DNA of 64,000 bases from Blattamonas nauphoetae (GCA_033064195.1 JARBJD010000013.1:62001-126000), one strand, 5' to 3'; counted from the first letter of the stretch, positions 33,554-45,169 are shown. The notes: generated by a model not told the origin, from the letters alone. Made by a program: numbers and translations.

Positions 33554-33934
33554 TCAAATGAGTGAGAAAAAGGTAAATTTAGGTTCGAATCTTTTGAAGG
33601 TTTGTAGTGTCGGGTTGAAATGCACACACCATGCAATCCACCAAGTCTCCCAAATCTCCCTCTCCTTTGGCCAGACGGAGTTTTGAAAGTGTTTTTTCAC
33701 AATTCCAAATGTAGAGACATCCAATGGTTGTATGAGGTGGGTCGAGTTATCGACTAAGAGAATGGCTTTTGCTCGGGGATCTCGGATTTGTTTGCGAGTA
33801 GTCTTGACATATGGGACTAGCACTTGATCAATCCATCGAGTATAGACCTGTGTGTTAAAACCTCCTTTTTCAGAGTGATCCCACTTCACGAGTGGGTTTT
33901 TGTCCAATCCGTGCGAGTAGAGTGAGTTGATCAC
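33554..33934 (-). pseudogene. Pogo-like DDE_1 transposase fragment
   Basis: 127 codons, C-terminal half of a pogo-like transposase: an AILLVDN second-Asp region runs directly into STHLIQPLDVSTFG, the third-Asp region, so about 30 residues normally between them are missing. No N-terminal helix-turn-helix. A relic. Confidence 0.65.
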
Positions 33935-33949
33935 GGTATCATCTCTAAA

Positions 33950-34575
33950 GGAAATATATAATGGTCAGCTCAACTTCCTTCGGGCTGTCATTCCATCGGC
34001 GAGTCTTCATTTGCAGCAATTGAACCAGTGGAAGGACATGTGTGTGAGACAGAGAGGATGGGAAGCGAATGTGCAGCTCAACCGTCTCCACCTGGGAGAA
34101 TTGACGTTCTGGACATCAGCGATTCAACGAAATACTCCTCACTCCTTCCGACATGTCACACCGACAGCATTTCTGACCACAGATGCGAGCCCATGGGGTT
34201 GGTTGTGTGAACTCACCATTGGAGCAGAGACAACTTTCTTCCACGGAATCTGGACGGAACAACAGAAACTCCAAACGTCCAATTGGAGAGAAACGGCAGC
34301 AAAACGTTTCTCCATTGTAAAGGCGACTCCTCTCTTGAAACTGAAGCAAATTCAAGCATTCATTGTCCACAGCGACAATACAACTGCAGTCCAGAACGTG
34401 AAGAGACAGACGGCGACTCCTACTCTTACTCAAATCACCACACAGACTCTGAAGACATCCAACACATTCCAGGACGATTGAATTCGACAGCCGATACCTT
34501 GTCCAGGATCCTTCCACAGGCGGAGTACATGCTGACACCGCAAGCTCTACAACTGTTGAAAGGACGATGGATCTA
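33950..34575 (+). pseudogene. DIRS-like reverse transcriptase end and RNase H part (fossil)
   Basis: Shows the RNase H signature TTDASPWGW and the downstream HSDNTTAV region typical of DIRS-like polyproteins. Part of the fossil element at 33950-38840. Confidence 0.7.
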
Positions 34576-34747
34576 CCATGCGGATCCAACCCGACCACAT
34601 GGCTCGAACCCGTCTACAAGCAATTCACACATTTTGCTTCACTTTTCCGGCACTTCATTTTAACTCTTTTCATCACAATTTTATGGAAAATAGATCTCAC
34701 TCGCAAACTGACACAAAACGACATTGAAGCGGACAATTGCGAAGCCA

Positions 34748-35620
34748 ATGGAAGGATCGAGATCTAGACTCCAGAAAAAGATGATTCGGCAATATAAGGC
34801 AAACCTTCAGCAATCCGTCATCGGTGTTCATCCACGTCTACTTTTTAATTGTGACGAAAGCCTCCTCCGGAAGACCCCTTCGATCGGAACTAAAAAGGTG
34901 GTTGTGAAGAAAGAGGCAGCAAACCAAAGATTCAAAGAGAGTTCGAGCAAAAAGGTAACAGGCATGCTCGCCTGCATTCCATTCAAAGAGAAACCTAATA
35001 AACCCTTGATAGTAATAAAAGCAGACAAACTTGATCCCAAAGTGCAAATCGAAGTCAGAAAAGGCAATATTGATGCTGTCACTAACGTCAGTTGCAGTGG
35101 GCTCATTCAAAATGTCCGACTCCAACAAGGCTTGCTCGAAAACACAGCCGTTCTACTCGCCGATAGTCTGGAAATACACAAGTCGAACGAGATAAAGACA
35201 TACCTTGCAATCAACAAAATAAAGCTATTCACATTCCCCCCTGCTTCGTCGCATCTCACCCAGCCGGGCGATCAACTAACTCTCACGGCGCTAAAGCAGA
35301 TGGAAAGAAAAGACAGCGAATTTCATGAAGCAACAACTCAAACTCACAGATTCAGCGAAGCGGCGTTGACTCTTGCATGTTGTACTGATGAAAAGAAAAA
35401 CAGATTGGCGTTCAAGGACGCAGGATTCACAAGTACAGAAAAAGGAGGCAAGCAAATCGTCGGATTAAACGAAGCGCAGTTTGATGACATGGAAGCCCAC
35501 TGTATTCCTGACGAAGAGGAAACCAAGAAGAAGAAATCGGAATCTGATCACAATCCCACATTCGGTTTCGTTAATCGCGCCCAGTTTCCGGCCCGTTGGA
35601 CTCCAAAGTTCAGGCAGTGA
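34748..35620 (+). CDS. Pogo-like DDE_1 transposase, N-terminally short
   Basis: 290 codons from ATG 34748 to TGA 35620. Three acidic catalytic positions are recognisable: FNCDES, VLLADSLEIHKS and HLTQPGDQ. The usual N-terminal helix-turn-helix (about 100-150 residues) is missing, so the gene has lost its 5' part or a first exon is not recognised. Ends with a Lys-rich tail (ETKKKKSE). Lies inside the TA-flanked element at 34576-36914. Confidence 0.65.
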   Translation: MEGSRSRLQKKMIRQYKANLQQSVIGVHPRLLFNCDESLLRKTPSIGTKKVVVKKEAANQRFKESSSKKVTGMLACIPFKEKPNKPLIVIKADKLDPKVQIEVRKGNIDAVTNVSCSGLIQNVRLQQGLLENTAVLLADSLEIHKSNEIKTYLAINKIKLFTFPPASSHLTQPGDQLTLTALKQMERKDSEFHEATTQTHRFSEAALTLACCTDEKKNRLAFKDAGFTSTEKGGKQIVGLNEAQFDDMEAHCIPDEEETKKKKSESDHNPTFGFVNRAQFPARWTPKFRQ

Positions 35621-36073
35621 ACAATCGCTCTTTTTCTGGGTATTTTCTCACTACACTTAAAATTTTTTTAGACTTTTGATTTCATTATCGGTGAAATATC
35701 TAGTAAAAGTGGTCTGGAAAAAGTCAAGGGAGTGATCATTACGTCGTATTGATGATCACTCACGGAGTGTCAAATTATTGCTTCGATGAAGTGACACCAT
35801 ATTGGAGTGTTGTTTGCTTAAGTTTGGGAGTCGGCTTGGTTGATCGTGTGATCTTCACTGGATCTTTAGTTGAATATTGTCGTTTGATCGGCACAATTGG
35901 TATCGTTGGTTCTGTGGGAGGTTTTTCAACGAAATTGAGCAGACGAGCCCGAAACTTGCATTGTCCATACAGTGAGGATGTCGACTTTGGACCATCAGGA
36001 CTGCCCTTGACCTTCGTCAGCTTGGTCTGATTCTCGTGCATTTTTGTCATTTGGTCGACTAATGTAGAAATAT

Positions 36074-36558
36074 TCAGGGGATGGAGTCTGCAAATGGCCC
36101 ACGAGGATTTGACGACATTTGGATGAGTTGCTGCTGAAAGTGTTCATGGGAGAACGCGAGAAAGTTCTGATCGATATGAACCGATGCTCGTTCCATTCTC
36201 ACAGTTGAATTTACGTTGCAGTTCGGCCTTAAAACGTGCAAAAATGAATCTATCGCACGGTTGAGTGAGATTGGTGGAATGAGCTGGGAGCAGAACCAAG
36301 ACACTCCAGTGGTCCTCAGCGAGTTTGTGTATGGTCTCATCGTTTCTTGAAGGATGTCCGTCATCATCTAGCCTTCGTTGTTGTTGTGACAAGTAACATT
36401 GAATGCAGACAGTTCTTGAAATTCTGCACATACGTACAACACTTTGCTTGCATTCTTCCGTCAATTCGTAGAGAGGTCTCATCATGATTAAACAAAATGG
36501 TTGGTTTGATTTTGAACTGGGAGAGAAGATCGGTGATAAAAAGTCGCCACTGATTCAT
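36074..36558 (-). pseudogene. Pogo-like transposase fragment, minus strand
   Basis: Pieces in two frames: TILFNHDETSLRI (first Asp) and LLPAHSTNLTQPCDRF (third Asp). The intervening part with the second Asp is absent. Relic of a different pogo-like family from the plus-strand gene nearby. Confidence 0.6.
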
Positions 36559-36914
36559 TGTTGGGATTGTGTACGCTGTTCTTCTTTCTGGTTCGAGGGT
36601 GAGTGAGAAGGACGTCTAAAGAATAGGAGAGCGTTTGATGAACGACTTCACAAAGCTTCTTTCCCAAAATCTATCATCGTCATCAGGATTTGACATAAAA
36701 CTTGTGGTTTTCTAACTTCTTCAATCTCGCATTCCTTCGTGTCCATTTCAGATATTCACCGAAAAACTATTTGGATGATACTATTTGAATGAAATGAGTT
36801 CAAAGTTGATAATTGTGATTGAGCTTTTCTGATCTCTTTTTCAGTGATTTGCCATGTATTTTGACAGTTTGTGGCCGGGTTCGAGCCATGTGGTCGGGTT
36901 GGATCCGCATGGTA

Positions 36915-38186
36915 CATTCCGCTGATCGATCTGTTCGCGACATCTCGGAACAAACAATGTCAAACATTCTCCTCGCTTTGCGTAGAACAAGAAACTGCCG
37001 GAAAAGACTCCCTCGTCCTCAACTGGACAGGGATGATACAACCTCTATGTCATCCTCCGATTCTTCTCCTTCCCCGAGTGCTGAAGAAACTGAAGAACGA
37101 GAAAGTGATCTTGGGAGTGTTGATCGTACCGGATTTGAAGGATCAATGTTGGTCTTCGACACTCAGAGCAATCGAAACAAACTCAATGATCCTGGGTACG
37201 AACTCGACGTTGACCATGCACACAGATGCATCAACAGAAGCGAGCCTTCCCCCAGGGATGGTTCGAGCTCGTTTAGTGGGAGAGAACGCATACAAACACA
37301 AGGGCCCTTCGATGCGGGCTTGGAAGCTCTTTAAACAGTTTAGTGACAAGTACAATCATTCCGTTTCCTTCATTGTTGCCATGTCAACGAACATCGATCA
37401 GATCAAATGTTGTTTTGTTGTCAGATCATTGGGCCTCTTCCACCAGTCTCTTCACGACAAACATATTCATCTACAGTCATTCAGACAAGTTCTCTCAAAA
37501 ACTCACCCAAAGGCCAAGTCAAATAGGCATTCTCGTTCAATATGGAATATTGATTTCCTCCTCTGTTGGGCACAGAGTACCCACGAGGTCGCTCGCGATG
37601 ATTCGGAACTTCAGCAAACGAGAACGTTGGCTCTCATTCTTGCGTCGATTTGTTGCCGTCGTGCAGAGGTTGCAAATCTCCGATGCAGAGAAATAGTTTT
37701 CCATGAAGCGTCAACTTTGTTCACGACATCGTTCGCAACGATTTCAATCAGTGCAAAACAGAACAAGCTGGATGACGAGATGAGATCCGTTCGGGATGAA
37801 GGGGACGAATCATTCTCGGCGTTCAGAGCTCTTCAGACACACAAAGCAAATTGCGAAAGAGCCCACTCTGTTCAGATGGAGGCAGCTTTTGAGAATTCAA
37901 TGTACGGTTTGATTGCATGAGAGGGATCCCATTGAAGATGCCAGCACTCGCGTCAATGCTGATTGTCGTTCTGAGAGAGATCGGTGTCCTTGGTCCATAC
38001 GGACCATCCACCATAAAGCACACAGCGGTGAGCCACCTCAGGCGAGTGGCTAAAGTTCCGCTTGAGATCGTCAACAGTCACGTGGGCTGGTCACTCACAT
38101 CAACAACAGCAGACCGATTCTACTCCGCTCCGTTTTTGATAGGAACTGAAGCACCGAAACTCGCATTCAGCTGGTGTCTTCCCTGA
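36915..38186 (+). pseudogene. DIRS-like C-terminal RNase H side and tyrosine recombinase (fossil)
   Basis: Begins in the typical DIRS segment PLIDLFATSRNKQ, continues to a tyrosine recombinase with an RRAEVANLR box and a late HVGWS...RFYSAP region with the nucleophilic tyrosine. Such recombinases join circular DNA copies into the genome (family knowledge). Broken; part of the fossil at 33950-38840. Confidence 0.7.
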
Positions 38187-38265
38187 CGGGAACACGGCCT
38201 TCTCATAAGTTCTAGTTAGTTGTCCGAGGAGTTCGAACAGAAGATAATCTTAATTCCTTTTCAAC

Positions 38266-38840
38266 TCTCAATTGTTGAAGGCCCAAGTTTGGTGGAGGAT
38301 TGAGAACAGCGAAATCCTTTACCACCAAACCAGTGTTCTTCAACTACAAACGCAGCCACACAACAACTGCTTATTTCTTGGACTCTTGTTTTGTTGCTGG
38401 AGCGACTTCATCATAATCTTTTGGTTCTTTTCACCTTAGTAGTCACTTTTTACTTCTCTGTTTCGTCTAGTTTTTGTTCCTCTTTGAGGATATCTGGACA
38501 GGATTGCTCTTCAACTGCCCCCACTTGGGCAAACCAACACATGACTTCACCGTCCAGCGTTGGGATTTTGTTTGTGGAAACAAACAAATTTGATTTTATT
38601 CACACGTTGGACTCCAGTTTGGACCAGGCCATCCCATGGTCCCCTTCACCAGGTCTCAATTGTTGAAGGCCCTGGTTTGGTGCGAAAGAGTCACGATGTT
38701 GGTTTGCCCAAGTGGGGGAAGAAAACCTGGACAAACAAGAGATGTCAAAAGTGACTTGTGAAATGGAAAAGCCAAAAGGCTGTTGAGAGTCGCCTCTGCG
38801 ATGAAGACAAGCACTCAATCTTTCACCAAACCAGTGGTCA
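38266..38840. repeat. Cluster of direct and inverted repeats at the DIRS 3' end
   Basis: TCTCAATTGTTGAAGGCCC occurs at 38266-38284 and 38654-38672 (direct). A perfect 21-base inverted pair lies at 38518-38538 and 38698-38718 (core CACTTGGGCAAACC). CACCAAACCAGTG-like blocks recur at about 38323 and 38824. Split direct and inverted terminal repeats are characteristic of DIRS/Ngaro elements. Confidence 0.65.
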
Positions 38841-39234
38841 TGAACACTTGACTGTTGAAAAGGGACGCATCGTCTGCCCAGCCGAGAAACATTGACAGAG
38901 CCCCGAGTTTGAGGAGATTGGTTGAATGTAATATCGAATGAGTTGATCCACTGTTGTGAAGCAGGTGGACCATCGAACCTACGCTGGCTTCTTCAGTTTC
39001 CTCTGAGCTAGATCGGACGAAGCCTACTCTTTCCAGGATCGACATAAAATGACGGAAGATTTGAACACCAGTTGTCACATCGTTCATCTCACTGATACAA
39101 ACCAGAACAGTTCTCGGAATTAAGCAATTCGCAAAAAAAGCATAGTAACACTTACCACGACAACGGAAGATGTGTCTATCGAAATAACGAATGTCAGCGA
39201 CAATTGTGTTTATGATGTGATTTCTCCAAAACAC
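38841..39234 (-). pseudogene. hAT-like transposase fragment
   Basis: A minus-strand open stretch of about 130 codons including SEMNDVTTGVQIFRHFMSI, which aligns by eye with AEMNDGGTGILLFTAFQEV in the hAT-like ORF at 43634-44470. Only a core segment remains. No ends identified. Confidence 0.5.
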
Positions 39235-39541
39235 CGATACTCACGGGAGCAGTTCAGGTTTTGAGTAATGTCCCAGCAGTTATGGACGTTTGTATGGAGG
39301 GAGATTGAGGTGTATGCTTCGTTTCCGATCGATAGGGGTGGGTAGTGGTCTGTCTGAAAACTCTGAATCCAGTCCCTCCAAATAAAAGAGTCAGAGATTT
39401 TTTTGAAGTGCCCATGATTCGAGCGGTTGTACGGTAGCTTTTTTGTCCAAGGACCCAGGATTGAATCCAGCCAGAGTCACTGTATTTCGTTTATTACAAT
39501 CTATCTCGTTCATTCTTTCCAGATTTGTGGAGAAAACAACT
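39235..39541. other. No clear gene
   Basis: No recognisable feature between the hAT fragment and the target site of MITE M copy 2. Confidence 0.35.
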
Positions 39542-39549
39542 ATGATGAG

Positions 39550-40070
39550 CAGGCATCTGAGTAGTCCCATCAAAATAGGTAAAACTGGGATCAATTGATG
39601 TCAGTGCCTAAATTTGGACTGAGATCAAATTTCAACTCTTTTCCTTTGAGATTTTCTCATTATCACTTCATTAATCATGTTCAATTCACTTCTTGTTTTC
39701 ACATAATGCTCTTCAATATTTCAGACAGCTCTTATTTCCCAAAAACACGCACGATCACAATCACCAACACTTCTTTTTTCGATGTATTCCCTTCATTGAC
39801 TTTAGTCAGTGAGAAAAAACCATCAAAGAAGACATAATAACGCATTATCGACTTGTTTTTATAATTATTGTTGTAGAACAAACTGAAACAGCAGCACCCA
39901 AAGTTTGCATTTTCATGATCTATGAAGTGACCATTTTCCTTTTTACTTTTTTTTCCATTCAAATATCATATATAAGAAGACTTTTTTGAAATGAAAGAAA
40001 CGAAATGGTATTGTAGGTATTTAGTGGGATCAGATCCGACTGGGATCACTGGGATCAAATCAGAAGCCTG
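39550..40070. mobile_element. hAT-type MITE M, copy 2, 521 bp
   Basis: Same length and nearly the same sequence as 22728-23248; ends CAGGCATCTGA and TCAGAAGCCTG; exact 8-base duplication ATGATGAG at 39542-39549 and 40071-40078. Confidence 0.93.
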
Positions 40071-40078
40071 ATGATGAG

Positions 40079-40579
40079 TCATACAAGTTCATCCGAGAAC
40101 CTGGCCAAGAACTCAAGCCGGATGAACATCAATTGAGATGCCAGGAGAGAACTCAAATCTCCCTTCGGATTCGGCAGTTCCAGTGGGAGGATCTAGAATC
40201 ACTTTCTTCTCGGCATAGTGCAAGATTGTTTTCAGAGATATTTCCTTGGAGTTAGGACGTGTGGGTGAAGCAGATGAGGGATGAATCGTATGAGTTTCTC
40301 TGCGACTGAAAGAACTGTCGATTGAGTTCGTTGATGTGATGTGAACGCGTATAGGTTTAAAATAACACGTGAACATAAAATAATCCAGACATGTCCGTGG
40401 AAATCCCATTGTCCAATTGAATCACTAAAGTTGAGATAGCAGCGAATTGACTTCCTTTTTCACCTTGATTGATCAGCACATCGCAAATTCTCTTCATTTT
40501 CATGACTTTCTGGAAAAAAAGTGGTTATCGACGTGAATCTGCGGAAGGGAGATGATTCTGTTCCCAACACTTTTTATTG
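40079..40579. other. Region upstream of a pogo-like transposase
   Basis: A 98-codon minus-strand open stretch at 40113-40409 (SLKTILHYAEKKVILDPP) of unknown identity. Otherwise presumably the 5' region of the transposase that follows. Confidence 0.3.
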
Positions 40580-42190
40580 ATGAGTCTCCATCTCAATCCA
40601 AACCAAATATCGCGCATCATCTCCACAGTTGATTCCCGCAATCTCCCCAATTCAGCAGCAAAAGGGGCAAACCTTTACAAAGAAGAAGGCGTTCGTCATG
40701 AAGTTGTCGTCAAAGCTGGAGTGTGTTCGGAGGGCCAGTTGAAGAGAGGCGTTCGAGCTATGAACGAACACAGAGCAATTGGGGTGGCTCACCGACCTTC
40801 AAAACTCACACATGGTGACGAACTCGAACTTTTAGTCTACTGTCTGGAAAAGAGCGAGCTTGATGGTCACGTCAAAAAAACTGCTATCCTTAAGCAAGTG
40901 TGCCTTTTTCATTCTTCTTTCCTGTCTTAGGCCAATATCATCTGGAAGAAAAGCGAAAGATATGATGAAGAGAAGCCGATAATGAGCAAACAATGGTTGA
41001 ACGCCTGGTTGGACCGACAAAATTTGTTCATTCAGGACAAACCTCTGTATCTTGCTATCGACCGCACTGACAACACGACCGAAGGAACACTTCGCGAATG
41101 GTTAGCTCTCGTCAGAAGCGTTGTAGATCGATATCAGATCGATTCAAGTTTGATATTCAATTTCGATGAGTCGTCTCTTCGCATAAGTGTTGACGACAGA
41201 AGTCTCATCGTTTCAACTCCAAATCATCCAATAGCTGCAATTGATTCGCCGCATCGAATCGAAAACGCAACCCTGTGCGCCTGCGTGTCATCCCATGGAT
41301 CTCGTCTCGATCCTGTTATTTTGTGGCCAACGGCCAGTATCCCGATGGAATTCTCGGATTTGTCCAATCATCACATACACGTTCTCTGTCGGAAAGTTGG
41401 TTGGATAAATCAAGAAACATATAATGAAATCATGCAAAACTTCATTCTCCCACAAATCGACACACAAAGACGGAGTATTCATAAAAGTCGGTCACATGCA
41501 CTGTTAATCATGGATGGACACCAGACGCGACATAATCAAGAAATCATCGACCTCGCAGATTCCCTCAGAATACATATACTCATCCTTCCTGCCCACATAA
41601 CTCACGTCACCCAACCCCTTGATCAGTTTCCTTTTGGGGTTTTTAAACAAAAAATGCAAAAATCTTATACCCCACCCACCACAGGCGGAATCAGGGAATA
41701 TCGGAGTGCATTAGCAGACGTCCTCCCGGACGCAATCTCATCGGCCTTCCAAAAGAGTCTGATCATGGGTTCATTCCGAGCGACGGGCCTCGTGCCACTT
41801 GATTTAGATGTTCTCTTAGCGACACGATCCAAGCTTGTCAAGAAGGCATATAAAGCGAAGGACCACCTCAACTCAAAAAATACCACCTCTCAGTCACAAA
41901 ATCAACCAACTCCCCTGGCCGAAGAACCAACTGCAAGTGGATATCTCCTCTCTCCCTCACTTCCGAATGAGCAAGAAAAAGCGCCACGTCAATTAAAAAT
42001 TACCGATTTTGCCAACGTTCGAACCAAGATCCCCACTCCACCGACTATTCAGGTCGCCACCAACATTACATCTGTGAGGCGGCAGTGTAGCGAACAATCC
42101 ATCACTGATTCTGAAACGAAGATCCAATTAGTGTTCTCTCCAAGAAAGAAACGTCCATATTTGTTGGATGACATCGACGACCATTTTTAG
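40580..42190 (+). CDS. Pogo-like DDE_1 transposase with one 33-nt intron, apparently intact
   Basis: ATG at 40580, intron at 40898-40930 and TAG at 42190; the spliced product has 525 residues. Residues 1-140 are a helix-turn-helix DNA-binding region; the DDE core shows FNFDESS, LLIMDGHQTRHN and HVTQPLDQF, all three acidic residues in place. The C-terminus is Ser/Pro-rich, ending KKRPYLLDDIDDHF. Without splicing the first exon stops inside the intron, so splicing is required. Its position in a field of broken relatives makes it the best candidate for a working mobilising enzyme in this window. Element ends were not found with certainty. Confidence 0.8.
40898..40930 (+). other. 33-nt intron in a pogo-like transposase
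   Basis: Donor GTGTGCCTTTTTC, acceptor CTGTCTTAG. It separates ...TAILKQ from ANIIWKKSE. It contains an in-frame TAG at its end and a pyrimidine-rich body. Homologous position to introns at 45947-45983 and 52151-52183. Confidence 0.75.
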
Positions 42191-42400
42191 ACAGTATCCT
42201 GACTTGTTACCTTCATCACCTCAATATCCTTTTTTCATTCTCATTTGTGCAGATTGAATCGTTTATTCTTTGCAAAAAACTGATAGATGACATGAAAAAG
42301 ACTTTCAAAATGATGACCTCCTAGAACACTTTTCAGGAAAGGTCCGGCTTATTTTATCTTCACTAGTTCGTTTTACTACTATATCCAACACCTAAAGAGC
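42191..42400. other. Intergenic, with a remnant of a family A terminus
   Basis: Bases about 42344-42384 contain GGCTTATTTT and end TTTTACTACTATA, like the outer end of fold-back A1, but no partner arm is seen. Confidence 0.4.
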
Positions 42401-42861
42401 AACGTCGTGGAGTTTCTCTGCGTAGTCTTCAGGTGCTTGATTTTTCACGGCTTCCCGTAGGATTGGGGAGAGATTCTCAGCTGTCATTGAGCGATGACGA
42501 TGTGAAGTGTTTGAACGACAATCTGAATTTGATGAGGTGTCATCTCGTTTGCTTGAAGGATGGGAAGTGGACCAGCTGTCATTGTCAGAAAGAAGTTGAG
42601 CCCCTCAAGTCAGAGAATGTTTTCAGCTTTTCCGAAGGAAGAACACAAATACCGAAGGCGTGTGTCTGTTTCTGATTTGAGAATCTGAAGGTGCTCGTTT
42701 TGGAGTTGCCTGTTGAACCCTTTGTGCGACTCGATCATGGCGGGATTGCCATCGGAAGTGACGCAGACAATTTGAGAGATTCCGCCAGTGTGTGCGAATT
42801 GTCTTGGCGGTGGGAGTAAAGTGAACGTTGTCGCTAAGCTCTCAAAAGGACCTGGAGCCAT
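42401..42861 (-). pseudogene. hAT-like transposase fragment
   Basis: Minus-strand pieces including IVCVTSDGNPAMIESHKGF, the second catalytic region of hAT transposases (T-D/S-D-G-x-P-A-M). Not contiguous with an N- or C-terminal part; broken. Confidence 0.5.
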
Positions 42862-42943
42862 TCCATCCTATTCTAAGACAGCTCTGAACGGAAGACTGGT
42901 CTCTAATTCGGTATACAGGGACTGCAAAACCTGCCATTCTAGC

Positions 42944-43130
42944 ATATTTGTCCGCCCATAATCCATATTTCTCCGGACCCATACTTTCATGAGTCAAACT
43001 GTTACCGTGGAAGTTCATCTCGACCCCATAAATCTCTTGAGGTAGAAATCGAACCTCCAAAATAGCATCCCTTGTTCAGGGTGCCTATTAAAGAGCCTTT
43101 TTTAGCCCCTTTTTGGTGCCCAAAAATAAT
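42944..43130. repeat. Single arm remnant of fold-back family A
   Basis: GGTAGAAATCGAACCTCCAA followed by GGTGCCTATT matches the interior of fold-back A1 (about 300-380). The opposite arm is missing. Confidence 0.6.
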
Positions 43131-43132
43131 GG

Positions 43133-44470
43133 GTGACAAAACATGACTTTAAAGGGTATTGTCCCAGGTTTTCATTAAAATCATGGGCAGACATTAGAGT
43201 CTTGGGTTCTTTTCTGCACAAAATGACCCCGAAGGATCTCACACAACCTACTCTATTCCAATTGATCCATCGGCGGGATCTTGAAGCTGAGGAACGGACA
43301 GATTCATCAGCAAATCCTGAAATTGACAAAGAATGTCATGACAACGACAGTATTCTCAACGAATCTCAAGAAATCATCGCAGAATCTCTTGAAACAGCTC
43401 ATCCTGACAATGTCACAAATCGTACAGATCACCCCTCCAGTGCCGAACTACACCGTCATCGTTCCCCTGATTGGGTTCAGAGGGAGGAATTCAAGGATCC
43501 AGAAGGGAATAATACCTTCACACTTGCTGATCGCGGGATTATCTGCATACACTGAAGTAAACAGTGTCATTTCCTTCGTTCGCCGAAAGATGAATACGTT
43601 AAAATAGCATCGAACCCATGCGCTCTCAAAAGCATGCGGGGACACATTCAGAGCGCTTCACATCAAGAAGCCCTCTCTCTTGTTCGAAAGGACAAAGAGA
43701 CGAGACTTGAATTGCTGCCAGTCATTGATCAAGGCTCCATTCGAAAACATCGACAAAATCAGGTGAGGGCAGTCAATTGTATCGCGCATCACAGCCACGC
43801 GTGCTCAGACTTTAAATCGATGACGAACATGCTTAATTCTGCAAACAATCCTCTCTATGTCACAAAATCGACTGTGTCTGACAATCGACTTTTTTGGACA
43901 ATCGCGGACCGTCTTGACTCACATTTTACATCAGCAATCACACTTGATATCTCTAAGTTGACACCGATCTCTGTTATGTTGGACACTTCCACAGATCACA
44001 CTTCAACAACTGTTTTATGTGTGAATCTTCGGTTTTTGTCCAAACAGAGAAAACTTGTTGATATTCTTGTGGGATTGGCTGAAATGAATGATGGAGGAAC
44101 CGGCATACTCCTATTCACTGCATTTCAAGAAGTCTTGGACAAAGCAGATTTCAACATTGGGCAGATCGTTTCAGTCGCCACGGATGGTGACACTGCAATG
44201 TCTGGTCACGTGAATGGATTTATGGGACAGCTTCGACAACACAATCCAAACGTCATTCACACCAACTGTTCTACTCCCCGTCAACAACTTTCACTCAAAG
44301 CTACTTTTGATTCAGAACGGCAGCCTGAAACTCGGAATCTCATTCAAAAAGCAGTTGTATTCATACACACAATTAGGAAATATCATTCTCTAACCACAAT
44401 ATTCCACAAGACGCTCAAAATCAACGATCTCCCTCCAATATCGTTCAATAAAATGCACAATTCTGGCTGA
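43133..44470 (+). pseudogene. hAT-like (DUF4371-type) transposase, partial
   Basis: An N-terminal open stretch (43133-43555) and, in a different frame, 43634-44470. The latter includes ISVMLDTSTDHTS (first catalytic region), AEMNDGGTG, and SVATDGDTAMSGHVNGFMG followed by VIHTNC, the second Asp and zinc/His region. The C-terminal dimerisation domain is missing. At least one frameshift. ATG use is uncertain. Confidence 0.6.
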
Positions 44471-45169
44471 TGAAAACAACCAACAGTCGCAAGATCTTGT
44501 TTCCTTTTTCTGTCAACCGCAGACGATCTTACAACTACAGTCCTTCCAAAAGTGGGGATTATTCCGCAATCCGGGACAATCCCTCCTTTCTGAATCTGTC
44601 ATTTGTGTTCCTTCTCACACGAAACCAGTCGTTTCTCCATCCTATCGTGTTTTCATTCGTTTGTTATCATATTGATCTAACAGCGAGAGATAAAAAGGGA
44701 AAATAGAAAAAAAGAACACGTGAGAAACGGTTCATGTCGTGAAATGCCCCCTATTCCAAGTCATCGTGGTGCAGTCTAAATCGACCAATCTGTTCGATAA
44801 AAAGATTTTGACCATCATGATTGGATCTCGACTGGCCAATAGATCTGTTCTTGTCCGAATTGACCTGATCTGTGGGTATGATTTCAGGTGCCAATCTCGG
44901 TGCGCTTCTGGGTCTGAAGAAAGAGGTTACAGACTGTTTCCTGGGAGAAGTCTTGGTTGGGGTTGGAAGGTTACTTTGTTTAGGAGGGCTTCAGGATGAA
45001 TCTCGGTTAGGAGTCGTCCTTCCGAGATCTTCATTGTTGGTCGGCAGAACTCTTCTAATTCGGTATCAGTACAAGTCAATGGCAGCTGGAGTTGTCTTTT
45101 TAACTTGTTTGTCGGATGTTCTTTGGAGATTGGAAAAAAGCCACAGTTCAGAAAAGCTGGTTGGATGCA
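44471..45169. other. No clear gene
   Basis: About 700 bases between two transposase relics. Short open stretches only. No RNA gene or repeat recognised. Confidence 0.4.

Larger units (their letters stand above)
34576..36914. mobile_element. TA-flanked DNA transposon inserted in the DIRS-like element, 2.3 kb
   Basis: Ends CCATGCGGATCCAACCCG and its exact inverse, inverted match continuing for about 35 bases, with TA at 34574-34575 and 36915-36916. Contains two pogo-like transposase pieces in opposite directions (34748-35620 plus and 36074-36558 minus), so either one is the native enzyme and the other a nested relic. Tc1/mariner-pogo group by target site. Confidence 0.8.
33950..38840 (+). mobile_element. 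DIRS-like tyrosine-recombinase retrotransposon, fossil
   Basis: A broken element of the DIRS/Ngaro type. Parts visible: the end of the reverse transcriptase and the RNase H-like domain (about 33950-34575), a second RNase H/methyltransferase-side stretch and the tyrosine recombinase (about 36915-38186), and a cluster of direct and inverted repeats at the 3' end (38266-38840). The upstream reverse transcriptase part is absent. A 2.3 kb TA-flanked DNA transposon (34576-36914) is inserted in its coding region. Broken, with roughly four or more breaks; moderate age. Confidence 0.7.

Noticed and set aside
38841-42861. The two minus-strand hAT pieces as one gene split by the pogo-like element
   Set aside because: Their order along the minus strand is the reverse of the order in hAT transposases, so they are separate copies.
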